Shown piece after piece: positions 47,645-59,768 of a stretch of DNA of 64,000 bases. The stretch lies in the NCBI RefSeq assembly GCF_018687715.1, contig NC_056758.1, positions 29,018,967-29,082,966 of the forward strand. The letters are read 5' to 3'. Each line of letters begins with the position of its first letter. Positions within the stretch are counted from its first letter, which is position 1. The position numbers were made by a program, and so were the translations under genes. The stretch is from Carya illinoinensis. Taxonomy: Eukaryota > Streptophyta > Magnoliopsida > Fagales > Juglandaceae. Under the pieces are notes generated by a model. That model worked only from the letters and a program-made list of their open reading frames with translations. It made no database searches and had not been told where the DNA came from.

Positions 47645-49860
47645 CGCGTGACTTTGTTTGATTTTTCATCTTACAAAAAGCAAGTCTTGAAAATGACTCT
47701 AAAGAAAGAGTTGGTGAGATGTAGAAAAAAGGTGCTTGTGCTCAATAATTCAACCCTTCACTTCTCCACTAAGAATTAATCTCTTTCTCTAGATCTCTCT
47801 CGCTCTGTATCTGAGAGATGCCTATAACAAGTATACTTCCCCAAAATCTTTTGGCTATAGGATACATGATGAATAATATCAATTTAGAAGGAATTAATCA
47901 TGTTGACCACATGCCAGAAAATAATTGTATTTTTAACTATTTCTGATCATGTGACATTTGTCATGTCATGCACGTATATATAATTTATTTAATTCAATCA
48001 ATCAAAAACAACAACGACCAATTAAGGAAAAAGTAGACATGATTAAAAATAAAAAATTTAAAAAAAATTGCCTAATCACTATAATGAGTTGATGTCTTGA
48101 TTGTTGTTAACCTTGATTCCACTACTATTACTACATAACAAACAGTATTACTTCATTCATATCAGCTATAGCTAGCTGTCAAACAAATTTAAAATGTCTC
48201 GTATCAATGCTCTGGTAGGCTGGCTCGTGCATGGTCTATTATTGGCGCGCATGCATTTTTTCTTGTGTTTGATATTTTTTTAAAGTGCGATATGATTCTT
48301 GAAAGCAAAGCAAATCATATAAAATGTGAAAAATTTCCAAGTGATGGAAATTTGAAATTGTTCATATCCTAAAAGACTACCACTTATCATCTCAGAAAAG
48401 AATCAAGTAGTCTTGCTCATATTGGACATTTGAAAATGATCGTATTTAAAACCTTATCCCTTGCCTTCCTTATTTTGTCTATTTTGATAATTGATATTTG
48501 TCTGAATCATTGTTGGCTTAATTTCAAAGTACTTTATCACGTTTCAAGATGTAGGTCCCCCAACTATTTTTGTATCCCTCCTTTGTCTTAACGTCTGCAT
48601 CCACTCTTGATCCCTTCAAGATTTGATTTCAACATTTTTTTATATCGGTGATCATACAATGAGTCTCGTACACCACATATTTTATATTTTTATTTTTTAA
48701 ATGCTTTTTAAAATTTTTTTAGATTTATTTTTTAAAATTAATTTAATTTTTTTATTTATTATTCATATACTAAAAATTTAATAAAAAATTAAAAAATTAA
48801 AAAAATAGATGATATGTAGTATATTGAATGATGGATTTATATTTAAAATTATATATATATGCGGGAGCACATGCAATTTTATTTTTTATTTTTTTAATTC
48901 TCTCATCTGATACTATAAGAAAAAAAATATTTTAATCTATATATGGTAACATCCGAAAATATTTAACATATATGTGATCTCTCATTTGCTAAAACATTTG
49001 TATTTTTCTTTGAAAGTCATCACCAACTCTTGCACTCATGTCTAAAATAAATACAAACAAAAAAAATCTAGATTTTTGCCTTTACTTTGTTGAATTCAAT
49101 AAATCTAGATTTTTGCCTTTACTTTGTTGAATTCAATAACGACAAAAGGAGGCCATGTGATGTGATCGTGCGTCCAAAAGTCCAAACCCACTATTTCAAA
49201 TGCGAAAAATGATACATTTCTGTCTATTTTCATTCAAATATCCCATCATATATTGCAAAAAAAAAAAAGGATGAAAGGTCCAAGATGAAAAAAGAAAGTC
49301 AAATGATTTGAAATCTCCAAGAATTATGATTCCTCATTTCCAAGACACTAAAGAAATGGACTTCATGAATTCTATCATTAATAGGATTTAAATTAAGCAT
49401 GAATTTAACCCAAAATAAAAAAGCAAGATATGTGAAGTAATTCTGTGTCCCATTGCTCTTAAGAAACAGAGTAACATATGGGTTAAAAAAACATACGACT
49501 CATCTTGTTGAGCTAATATCCACTATCACCAAACTTCACACTCAATAATTCTAGCAAATGTAAGAAACTAAAAACCTTGGGGTATAATTAACAGACCCAA
49601 ATTAGCAAACTTTGAGACGAAGAAAAATAACACAATTCCATAAGAAACCAAATTAGCAACAATGATTTTCCATAAGCAACCAAATTAGTGACACGAATGG
49701 ATTCTTTTTTTTATCGTTTAGCGGCTAATCTTCCCACCATAGTAAAAACAAGAGCACATAATAACTCTCACCCAAACTATATTACTTCCCACCACGGATA
49801 AAAGGCTAAACCACAAGCTGTTCGGATACAATCACAACAAACTGTTAAACCCAATCCTCA
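47645..49860. other. AT-rich spacer
   Basis: No gene recognised. It contains A/T-rich low-complexity stretches (48640-48960) and the exact 37-bp duplication listed separately. Confidence 0.5.
49064..49137. repeat. Exact 37-bp tandem duplication
   Basis: Two adjacent identical copies (49064-49100 and 49101-49137) beginning AAATCTAGATTTTTGCC and ending GTTGAATTCAAT. No mismatches, so it is recent. Confidence 0.97.
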
Positions 49861-49869
49861 AACTAAAAA

Positions 49870-50990
49870 CCTACCATTCTCACGGAAGACTTGGGAGAAA
49901 CAAACATCCCCAGCTTGTCACATGTGATCCTGATACAAGGCAGTGAGATTAATTTAAAATTAAACATTTCAGAAAATTTTTAACTCTACCAAACACTTCA
50001 ATCAAGCAGAGTAATAAAAAACTCATTAGGCTTTTCTAAGCAAACAAATGAAACACTGGATATGATAAACAAATACATAAAAAACAAGGCACAAAGTTGA
50101 AATTACTGTGATCTTTGAGCCAATCGGAGTAATATTCTCCTTCCCCTGCAAACAAAAATCACAGAACATATCATCAAATCCATAAAGAAAATAATACATA
50201 AATTAAAAAAGTGCAGAGAGAGAGATAATTTGGGCATTTCGTAGGTATGATTTCTGCTTCTTGTCCTCTCAGTTCAAAATGAAGTTCATGATACGCATAT
50301 GCATGAGTAAACAATTCGTGATACACATATGCATGAGTAAAAAACAACCAAACACAAAGAGGATTGAATTCGAAATTGAAGTTCAACAAAAAAAAATAAA
50401 AACTTTCAAAAAATGAAACTCAAACCCAATGTTTGGAGCCCTAGATTAAACACGGCATGACACGAGCTCCTCTGCTACCGAACCAGAGCTTCCATGCAAG
50501 GCCAACCACCACACAACGAACACAAAGCAAACGACTCAATCATATACATCATATGCATATACGAGGAAAACAAATTACCAAACAGTGAATAAGAACCATA
50601 CTGAATAAAAACTCAACAGAATAAAAGCCACATATGCTTATATGCGTATGATCCGATAGATCATTTTCTCACAGAAAATAACCCCCACAGAAGGAATTGA
50701 AATCATACGGATGTCCATCACACCAAAAAAAAAAAAAACCCAAAAACATTGAACAAAATCTTCCGATTTTGATGGTTCAGTAAAGTAATCATTCAAACAT
50801 TCGTTGTTTGAAAAAATTTTTTTGAAAGAAAACTTAGCTTTGGGAAGATCCATTGGTATTCTTCTTCACCGACCTCTATTTCTCATTCAGATGGAGGATG
50901 GTATTTCTTTGCCTTTGTCTCCATCTTCGTCTTCGTCGGGCTAAGAGCGGAGGCATGCGGGGTTGAGGTTGGAAAGGAGGATGGATGATC
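49870..50990 (-). other. Possible small multi-exon gene, weakly supported
   Basis: Minus-strand pieces look exon-like. ATG 50853 opens MDLPKAKFSFKKIFSNNE for about 40 residues. TTTGTTTGCAG precedes a segment (about 50145-50105) encoding GKENITPIGSKIT, which contains a KEN box, ending at a GTAATT site. A third segment near 49935-49885 (LGMFVSPKSSVRM) ends at GTAGGT. Phases do not join cleanly and I recognise no family. It could be a real small gene, a pseudogene or coincidence. Confidence 0.2.
50288..50340. repeat. Short direct repeat with ATATGCATGAGTAAA
   Basis: Two copies of GTGATACACATATGCATGAG (first copy slightly diverged, ATGATACGCATATGCATGAG) followed by TAAA, about 31 bp apart. Confidence 0.85.
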
Positions 50991-51100
50991 AAACCACGGG
51001 TCAGAGATTCGACGCGAGAGACCGTGCTTCACTGACGGAGGCGGTGGTGTCTCTATTTTGCTTTGCTAGAGGCGAGGGTGTGGCGGTGAAGAGGAATAAG

Positions 51101-51203
<103 letters not shown>

Positions 51204-51442
51204 TTGTGAGAAATGGGTGTGAATGTCGGATAGGCAACAAGAACAAAGAAGAAGCGATAAGTTCATAGATGTTACGAAGACATTGGAACACGGAGGTGGA
51301 AATAAAAAGACCAAAACATTTGTCGGCAAAAGAAAAATATAAGCAAACCGATCGAAATTTTGAAATAAAAGTAAGGGTAAAATTGGAAATGAAAATATTA
51401 GACGAAAACGCTGTAGTTAAGTTATTGGCACTTATTAATATA

Positions 51443-51445
<3 letters not shown>

Positions 51446-51472
<27 letters not shown>
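51446..51472. repeat. (AT)n microsatellite
   Basis: About 13 AT dinucleotides. Further (AT)n at 51791-51810 and (CA)n at 51853-51866. Confidence 0.95.
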
Positions 51473-51474
<2 letters not shown>

Positions 51475-51475
<1 letters not shown>

Positions 51476-52487
51476 TGTGCCTATAAGTGTTCCAACAAAC
51501 GAGTTTAAATGAGAATGATATCCTTTGTCTTTCTGTTTATTTTTTCCCTATTTTTCCTTGCAGGTAGAAAATATTAATTTCACCACTTTCTCAGTCCTTC
51601 TCTTTCGTCTAGCTCCAAGCTCTCTGCTTTTATCATGAACTGGTTGGTATTAATTACTTATCAATAAATTTTATATGACTCATTGCTATTGACTAATTAA
51701 TTAATCTAATGAAAGATGCATTATCTCGAGATAGTTCTTTTTAATTTGTTTCTAGATATAAATTAAAAATAAATGTGTTGCTTTAAAATAATATATATAT
51801 ATATATATAGGAAAAAACTAAATTAGAAATCTTCCCTCCCCCCTTCTCCCCACACACACACACACAAAGAGACACACACAGATATATAAAGGAATTGAAG
51901 AGCTTCATGTTTTCCAATTTCACCGATCATTTTTACCAGCAAAATACCATATACATATATTTATATATTGCCAAGGCCCCTAAAGAGAAAAAAGATCACC
52001 TATAAATATCGTTTTTTCTCTCTCTCTCTCTCTAGATCTCGAGTGAACATCGTAATTACCGAGTCTGGAAGCTTTTACTCTTCCAATTTTCATGTTCTTA
52101 GAAAGCATTTAAATTGTTATATTAGTTATGATCCTTTGGTTGGCATTTTCATGAAGGTTTTGTGCAGTTAGGGCATATACAAGTATAATTTAGGGATATG
52201 ATGTCCTCTATAAGGAGAATAGTTGCAGCTAGATCTAATATAATATGTTCCAGTTGTTTGGTTGGTCATTATTACAACATAATAACATAACTTCCCACAA
52301 TGCACATACAAAATACATAGAGTTTGAATGTAGCACTCCATAGACGTCATAACAAATTAACCCAAATAACAAGAAGGCAAAAAAGTTGACAACAAAACTA
52401 AATTTAGTAACACACCATTTGGAGAATAGATACTGAGATGAATAGGAACAGGAGAAATCTACTTTGTCTTTCCAATTATTCTATCAC
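51475..52487. other. Intergenic spacer
   Basis: AT-rich with several microsatellites, including (TC)n at 52018-52033. No gene recognised. Confidence 0.45.
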
Positions 52488-53120
52488 ACTACAAAAAAAA
52501 GTAAAATTGGCGGCGTTTATATGCGCGGCGTTTGTTTATGCGCCGGTAGATATATAAAATTACTGACGCTTAATGTTTCCACTGGTAAATTATTAAGATT
52601 CCTGGCATTTAAATTGTTACGCTGGTACTAATATATAGCTTTGGCGGCGTTTATAACAACGCCGCCAATATAGTAATTATGCGCCGGGAAAGTAATAGTT
52701 TCCTGGCATTTATATTGTTACGCCGGTAATAATATAGATTGTTTGTGGTGTTTAAATAAACGCCACTAATTTATTGATTATACGCCGTTATATTAACCGT
52801 GTTTGCCGACGTTTATAATATTACGGCGATGATAATATATAGCGTCAGCGGTGTTTCATAAAACACTGACAATTAATAAAGTTTGCGTTGGTAAAATGTT
52901 GAATTTTTCGACATTTATACGTTTGAACAAATGCCAGCTATTGATTAATTTTACGTTGGTACATAAGTAGTTTTCCAGCATTTATAGTGTTACGCTGGTA
53001 ATAATTATATAGCATTGGCAGCGTTTACAAAATGCCAAAAATTGATCAATGAAACACCGGTAATTGATAAATGCACCGGCGTCTATATTGTTACGCCGAT
53101 AAGAATATATAACGTCAGTA
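52488..53120 (+). mobile_element. CACTA transposon terminus with GCGGCG subterminal mini-hairpins
   Basis: Begins CACTACAAAAAAAAGTAAAA and is then a run of related short blocks: GGCGGCGTTTATAACAACGC (followed by CGCC), TTACGCCGGTAATAATATAG, TTTCCTGGCATTTATATTG. Many are small palindromes (GGCGTTTAAATAAACGCC style) in alternating orientation. This is the structure of a CACTA subterminal region. No matching TTGTAGTG end was found within the next kilobase, so only one end, or a diverged short element, is present. Confidence 0.7.
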
Positions 53121-53304
53121 ATGAAAGCTATTATAAATTTATTGGTAGAAAAATAAATAATAATAAAAATTTATTTAAATGATATGAAAATATCCACAAA
53201 ATCTTAATTAGTTCAATATCTGAAATGCCCTACCGGTAAATACCATATATTGCATTCCAATTCTGAAGGGAGGGAGGGAGGGAGGTTAAATAGAACTATA
53301 GAAT

Positions 53305-53480
53305 AGTAAAACTATTCATCCGAGTTTCGGACCGGGTACCCGGATATGCCCAACCCGAAAACTGAATTTCAAACCTAGACCGGGTCCAGCCTGGCTAATC
53401 TGGGTTCTGACCCGAGTTGAAACTTGGATGAATCCGAGTTCTTTAAAATCGGGAATCCGGGTTTCGCACTCAACCCGGGT
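53305..53480. repeat. ACCCGG-rich remnant (hAT-like subterminal sequence)
   Basis: CCGGGTACCCGGATATGCCC, ACCCGAG, GAATCCGGGT and CAACCCGGGT words cluster in an otherwise AT-rich area. Such arrays are common at ends of plant hAT elements. No intact terminal repeat was found. A minus-strand 47-codon frame nearby (ATG about 53860, MAAVNPNEEDPELEDSSS) may be a leftover coding start. Confidence 0.4.
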
Positions 53481-53489
53481 TTTCTCTTT

Positions 53490-54560
53490 TTTCTTTTTCT
53501 TTTTTTAATAAATAGAAAAGCCTATATATTATTAAAGTTTTGCATAATAATAAAAATATATCAAAACAGAAAACTTTATGTAAAAAGTAACTAAAGTTAA
53601 AAACTAATTACCATTTTAACTAAATGCATGCAAAAGAAAATATATACAATATTCAACACACAATATAATTCACTACATTATTTTGTATTTATACATTGCT
53701 TTATAAAATAAAAAATTACAATATATGAATCATTTTGATTTTGGAGACATTGTTTTGATCATGCTCCTCTCGGGTTTGGCAGTAGACTTTGGTTTCATCA
53801 GGTGGAGAGCTGGAATCTTCAAGTTCTGGGTCCTCTTCATTTGGATTTACTGCAGCCATGGAATTCTCAAATCTCCAATCTACAAAGAATTCAAAATATC
53901 TCTGCTAAAAATATATATACATGTATATAATTGATAAAGTGACCAATAAGCAAATTGCAGTACAAAAATTGACCTTAAATGAGATGGACGGCAGGAACAT
54001 GACCGAAGCTCAATCCTGACAACTGTTGGCAGAACATCATGGTAATCTCTCTCTCACACACACACACCATTTTCAGGTCCTACTGATTGAGCTAAAATAT
54101 TGCATATTTTAGCTATTTAAAACCAATGTATTTTAAATTCATCATGACATTATTATTGGTTTTAAATGGAAAAATGGTTAAAATGAATAAATCAAAGTTG
54201 TGATTTTAATTGATTAAAAGCATGAATTTCTGCTTGAATTCTACCAACTATTGATTACTGTGCATTCTAGTCCATAATTTTTCTTGCTTTCCATTATCAT
54301 TTGTGTTTGTACCATTGTTCTCCTTGTTCTTCATGTTCATAAGGTTTCTTGAGCTATCTTTCCATCTTCAAAAGATAGAAGCACTTCTTGCCATCCGTGA
54401 ATGGAAGTTGCTCAAGCTAATCTTTCATTTGTGTTATTTTGTTGTTGAGTGTTTTCTTTTTTTTTTAATCTCCATCTCCATTTTTCGTGCATACCATGGT
54501 TCATTATGTTCATGCTTTGTTCATACTTTGTCTTGAGCTTTCCCACCATTCAAACACGCC
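53490..54560. other. Intergenic spacer
   Basis: AT-rich. No supported gene apart from the short acidic frame noted above. (CA)n at 54055-54067. Confidence 0.4.
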
Positions 54561-54569
54561 CAACTCACA

Positions 54570-56460
54570 TGGTCCCTTTTAGCTTACCTCCACTCACTCA
54601 CACATGCATCAAAACAGCAACTCACAGCCAGCCACTCAGACATGCAGAAAACATGGGACCAACAGCTCACACATGCAGAAAACTTGGGAGCAATAGAACC
54701 AAGCACATGGCTGGGTGACAACTTGATTCTCTCTTTACTTTGCTGAACATGGCCTGAACATGGTAGGATGCTGGAACTCACGGATGGAAGGGAAACAAAT
54801 CAACAAACACAGCCGGACAGCTCACAAGACACACGACTATAGAAACTCAAACTGAAATGCTACGGGATTTAGCAGAAGAACAGCAGGCTTTATTCCTTTT
54901 GTTGGTTCTACAACAGCACATGGATTGAGCTGGAGCTGAACGTGCAGCAGTAGCAAATTTATTCCTTCTTTTCCGAGTAGCTGGACGTGCAGCAAGAGAT
55001 CAATAGCATCACATGGACCACAACAGCTCACACATGCAATAAACCTGCAGCAAAGAAACTCAACAGCAGGAGAACACTCACTCGGATAGCACTCATTCAG
55101 ACAGCACACAACCTGCACGTTGTAGAACACTCACACATGCAATAAACGTGACAGCAACTTACACATGCAGCAACAAACTCATTCGGACAGCACACAGCAA
55201 CCAACTCACACATGCAACACACATGCAGAAAGAAACTCACACGAACGTGCAGCAGATCAGCAGAAGAATAAAGCAGCTGGCCTTCAACTTTGACAGAACA
55301 GAACCATGCACATGCAGCAGCAGCTCATGCATCATTTCGTTGGAAAGCAGCATGTTGCAGGAGAAGAATGGGAGGCAGCAGAAGATCACGTTGGACACTC
55401 GGACATGCAGCAGCCTTTAGCATCTGGGGCAGCAGGAGATCACATGGGATCACACATAGACAAACGGGCTGGACTTCGGCTCTTTATTTTTCAACTTGTT
55501 TTTATACGGCTGGGCAGTTTATTTAAGAGGAGGAAGGGGGCTGAAAATAGGGGGTGGTGTTCGGCAGTTTTTGTTTTGACTTAAACATTTTGTTTGTTCG
55601 GTAGTTTTTCCTTTTGGCTTCAATGCTTTGTTGTTTTAGAATTTTTATTAAGTGTATTAAGAATTGTTCTAGAATTTTATTTCATTAAGTGCAATACCTT
55701 AATTTCTTTCAAGTGTGCTAGTTGGTTTCATGCAACAAAAGAATTGTTTTAGAAGTTTTTAATTAAGTGTGCTAGTTTAATTTATTGCAAGAAGGGTTCG
55801 GTTGAGAGCTTTTGTTTTTGATTTTTCTGAAACATGATACATGGGAGTAGAGGGAATTGAGCTTTTCATTCGTAAAGTGAAGTGAGTCGGTTTAGATTTA
55901 TTTTTTTTAGAGGAGATTTAGTTGGTTTGAATTATATTTTTCAGAAAGTGAAGGAGAGAACTTTTGTTTTTGTTTTAGTTGGGTAATTTATTTGTTGTTT
56001 ACCTATTTCATGTTATTTATTTTTATTGTTTCATTAAGCTTTCATTTTAATAGTGATTACAATTGCTATGGTTTAATTTGAGAATTTGTGATGAACCCTA
56101 GAATATTGATTTTGAGGCTTTTCAATTTTCAGTGCATGTTTTGTCAATTACTTTCTAATTTAGTTTAATTCTTAATTTAGTTTTATTAATTTCTGAGTTT
56201 AATCTATTAGTCCTTTACATTCCAATCCGACAATCAAAATCTAAAAACATGAATCTAGTCCATGACTAGTAACCTCTTCCATCCATTGCACATATCATCC
56301 TCTTGTTTTCTCTTTGTGGAGTTTTTCACATTTTTCAACGAGTTTAATTTTAAGTAACTTTCCCTGAGGAGACGATCTAGGAATTTATTCCTAATTATTA
56401 CACGACATCCTCCTGCACTTGGGATAGCATTAGTGCTACTCATTTTTGAGTGAGTCACCT
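54570..56460 (+). mobile_element. Non-coding element rich in ACATGCAG words, copy B (LARD-like)
   Basis: 54570-55440 is dense in CACACATGCAG, AGCAGCA and CATTCGGACAGCAC words. A T-rich part with TTCGGCAGTTTTTG follows at about 55560. A closing block (CCCTGAGGAGACGATCTAGG, then CTGCACTTGGGATAGC) lies at 56360-56430. The parts and order parallel copy A, with low overall identity. No gag/pol genes. Open frames here are low-complexity. Boundaries are approximate. Confidence 0.55.
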
Positions 56461-57260
56461 ACTCATTGAACAACTAATAGTTTACACTTTTTAATTTAGA
56501 TGACATATTTCATTAACTAGATGAGTCATCTCATGTAGCAGACTTCTTGTATAGATTTGAAGCCAACCATCATGAATATGTGCAAGGTACCATAGTTTTT
56601 CAAAAAACAGAAAAGAAAAATGAACTAAGCTGCAGACATCTTATAGATCATGGATATATATGAGCAGAAGATAGATGGGGTTAGGTTTTCGACAAAATCA
56701 ACATGCCAAGGGAAGGGCAGGATCTATAATCAGTTAAAAGGCATGATCATATATATAATGGAACTTAGTTTAATAATCCACTATGCATATGTACTGACAC
56801 TAAGCTCCACACAATACCGAAAATATCCATATATAGATGTTGCTTCTCAATAGGTTGTTTAGTTAGTTTTAATTAGGGTCAGATTGATTTATAGGAAAGT
56901 CTTGGTATTGATATATGCATGTGTCTGACTGAAATATATATCCATAGTGGGATATTTTAATTTTAATTAAACTTCGTATCATATGTTCAAACTTCTTTTT
57001 CATACCTGTAGTTTCCCCCTTTGAAGGAAGGATTGAAAAGGAACCAAACAAACTGGACATTTGCTCCAATGTTACTTCTGAAATGGACCTCTCAAGAGAC
57101 AACAAAAGAAGCCAATAAACAAGGAAAAACTCCAGTTAGAACTAATTGGTTGAATTTCACCTTTAAACTAAGCACAATAATACAGAGAAGTAAATAATAC
57201 ATCAACTGCAGTGCAGAAATGAGTGACATTAAGTAGGAACCCCTACATTGAATTCATGCT
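56461..57260. other. Intergenic spacer
   Basis: No gene recognised in this AT-rich stretch. Confidence 0.45.
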
Positions 57261-57276
57261 AAACCTTCATTTACTT
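57261..57276. repeat. Retrocopy target-site duplication, 3' side copy
   Basis: AAACCTTCATTTACTT, repeated exactly at 59096-59111, directly next to the poly(T) tract that is the copied poly(A) tail. Confidence 0.9.
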
Positions 57277-59095
57277 TTTTTTTTATTTTTTTTTTATTTT
57301 TTAACATTGTAGCACCGGGTATACATACACATATGCTGACACTTTCATTTCACTAAATTCCCCTGCAAGACGGGTCACAGTAAATATACATGAAATTATA
57401 TCAGTCTTGGAATAAAAACTCAATAGCACCTCCATCAGCAACCAAACTCAGAGCCTCAGGTTTTCTATATTGTCCTAGGAACTCCTTTGCAACTTTCTCA
57501 CAGGGCACATAAATAAGAAGGGCGAGGGATTTGGCATATGCCAATAAAAGACTGTATGTAAAGTGAAAATGGCAAGCGGAAGTGAGAAAGACAGGTAACA
57601 GTAGCTACGTGTACAAAGCCATAAACAAATTCTGCTTCCGAGAGTGTTCTGGAATTAGTTTATTGATGATATCAGGTGGTATGCCTGAGAGCTCCTGGGA
57701 TTTAAAATTAAATAGAGGAGGAAGAGGACGGCCATTAGGAAAGCGTGTGTTTGGGTCCCTCAGCTTATCGAAGAAAGGGTGAATGCAGGCTTCCAAAGCG
57801 GTGCATCGCAAATTGGGAGAGTACTGAAAAAATCTACAAACAAGGTCCACCGCTTCTGGGGATAAACGTTTTTGGAAGACCTTGTGCCAGGGATGAGGCT
57901 TTATCTGGGGGAACTTAAATTTTGTATAATTTGGATTCATGCACTTTATCTCCTCCCTGGTAGGAGTTCCCAAAACCTTAATGATCTCAACCAGTTGGTC
58001 AACACCACTTTCACTAGGAAACAAAGGCTGTCCGAGAAGTAATTCAGCCATCACACAGCCTGTAGACCATATATCTATAGCAGTTGTGTACTCAGTGGCA
58101 CCAAATATGAGCTCTGGAGCTCGATAATATCTTGAACAGATGTAAGAAACATTGGGTTCTCCTTTCACCAACACTTTTGCACTCCCAAAATCACAAAGTT
58201 TCAGTTGATGTGTATGGGGATTGACTAGTAAGTTTTGAGGCGTGATGTCACGGTGACATATACCGATACAATTGTGTATATAGGCAAGTGCCCTGCAGAT
58301 CTAGTAGGTATAAAGTTTAACGTATAGTAAGGGCATTCGTTGGTTGATTCTGCTATAGTTTCTTGCAATACGATTAACAGTTTCAGGGACAAATTCAAGT
58401 ACAAGATTCAAGTAAAGCTCTTCTTTGTCTGTAGTTGAAAAGAAACAATGCTTAAGGGCAACAGTATTTGGATGATCCAACATCTGCATTATCTGTAACT
58501 CCCTATTTTTATAGAGCTTGTCTTGGAGAACCTTCTTTATAGCAACAATCTCTCCAGTTTCTCTACATTTTGCTTGGAAAACGACACCGAAAGAACCAGT
58601 TCCAACCACATGTTCTGCAATATAACTGACTGTCTGCCGAGATTGACCATTTCGACCACCAATGGTGGTTCGTATTACATGCCCTGTTTCAGCACCTACA
58701 CAATCAATTATATTTGGTTCACTATCTCTGTCCTCATCATGGTCAACATTGTCCCTCAGTCTCATCTCGAGCATCTCTCTCCCCAGCCAGTCAACTGAAC
58801 TAGATGAACCCTTGAAGCCATTAACAGACCTGGAACTGCCTACTCCACCATTTCCTAGGCTGGCAGACGCCATAAATGTGCCTGGTAAATATTAAAGATG
58901 CTAGTGTGTGCTACCCTCGTAATGCTTTGGTGTTCTGCCTCCCATAACATCCAAGCACCTTTCTTCCTGCAAGCGTCTCGGAGCGAAGAATTGGAATCGG
59001 AGCTCGGGCATTTTTTTTTTTTTAACTTGGAAGATTTTTCGATTTCAAATTCTGAATGAAGTTTGCTTCTAATTTTTGTTTTTGTTTTTCCTCCA
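57277..59095 (-). mobile_element. Processed retrocopy of a GSK3/SHAGGY kinase mRNA
   Basis: The inserted segment has all marks of a reverse-transcribed mRNA: no introns, a 5' leader (59095-58874), the full coding length, a 3' untranslated region (57604-57303), a poly(A) tail (poly(T) on the plus strand, 57277-57302, lightly interrupted) and an exact 16-bp target duplication. This is the signature of LINE-mediated retroposition. Confidence 0.95.
57605..58873 (-). pseudogene. GSK3/SHAGGY-like protein kinase processed pseudogene
   Basis: Intact GSK3 kinases phosphorylate brassinosteroid and other signalling proteins; their plant genes have many introns, this copy has none. ATG 58873 starts [20 protein letters not shown], a leader typical of the theta/beta-like group (group III, my assignment). 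Kinase landmarks: [15 protein letters not shown] with the ATP lysine, LCDFGSAK, and [13 protein letters not shown] with the activation tyrosine. Breaks: TAG at 58301-58303 after VKLYTY, where the family has Gln; the catalytic-loop lysine of HRDIK is Thr (HRDIT); DKRYKNREL reads DKLYKNREL. After the stop the same frame stays open to TGA/stop at 57605 (NLFMALYT), so decay is slight and the insertion fairly young. It could only make a truncated N-lobe fragment. Confidence 0.95.
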
Positions 59096-59111
59096 AAACC
59101 TTCATTTACTT
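59096..59111. repeat. Retrocopy target-site duplication, 5' side copy
   Basis: AAACCTTCATTTACTT, exact match to 57261-57276. Confidence 0.9.
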
Positions 59112-59191
59112 AATATCTGGGTATGCTTGGAAAAGTCTGTGAGGCTCAAATGAACATATGCAGCACTTGCTTGTCAATCATTCCTCCACTC

Positions 59192-59299
59192 TTATTGAGA
59201 GAAACCTTTCATCTCCTCTTCAGATAATTGTAAAAAACAGCCTTCAGTCTCCACCTCATGTGCTTGACTAAATAGTGCTAGCAATTTACTTATTCCAGC
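59192..59299 (-). other. Candidate terminal coding exon of an unrecognised gene
   Basis: On the minus strand GTGTGATGCAG (acceptor) precedes 35 open codons (AGISKLLALFSQAHEVETEG, then CFLQLSEEEMKGFSQ) and a TAA. The composition is protein-like (amphipathic, acidic end). If real, the GSK3 retrocopy landed in its 3' untranslated region about 100 bp after the stop. The next upstream donor candidate (59353) would make an intron of only 54 bp, too short for a plant, so the upstream exon is not found. Confidence 0.25.
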
Positions 59300-59718
59300 C
59301 TGCATCACACAGGTTTACGACTAGTACTATAGAATACAAGGTTAAGAGCTAACCTTCAGTTCTGTATCCTTCATTTTGAGTAAGGCATCCTTGCATACAA
59401 GCTTATTCCCCAGTCATTGAGTGGATTCTCTTATTAGACAGTTTGAGCATTGGCATGATCCCAACCCCGCCTCAAAAATTGACCAAGCCACATACACATA
59501 GAAAACATATTTATATTCAATCACAATTATGCTTTGGAAGCATAAATATGTATCTTTTTCATTTTTCTTCTTTTATGCAGTCCATGATAACAGAAGCAAG
59601 AACATCATTTCCACATCTTGCAATATTATACTTCATGAACTGACAAATATTTAATCCATTGTATGTAAAAGCCGTAGTGGAAATGACTTCATCAATGCAC
59701 ATACCTTCTACTACCAAA

Positions 59719-59768
59719 CCATACTAGATCATAAAGAAAGGTTCCATACTAGATCATAAAGAAAGGTT
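59719..59768. repeat. Exact 25-bp tandem duplication
   Basis: CCATACTAGATCATAAAGAA followed by AGGTT occurs twice head to tail without mismatch. Confidence 0.95.

Noticed and set aside
57605..58873. Functional SHAGGY kinase gene
   Set aside because: No introns, internal TAG, catalytic-loop Lys replaced by Thr, poly(A) and target duplication show a retrocopy.
59300..59460. Second exon ending at 59354 joined to the candidate terminal exon
   Set aside because: The implied intron would be 54 bp, below usual plant minimum, and the upstream frame has a stop.
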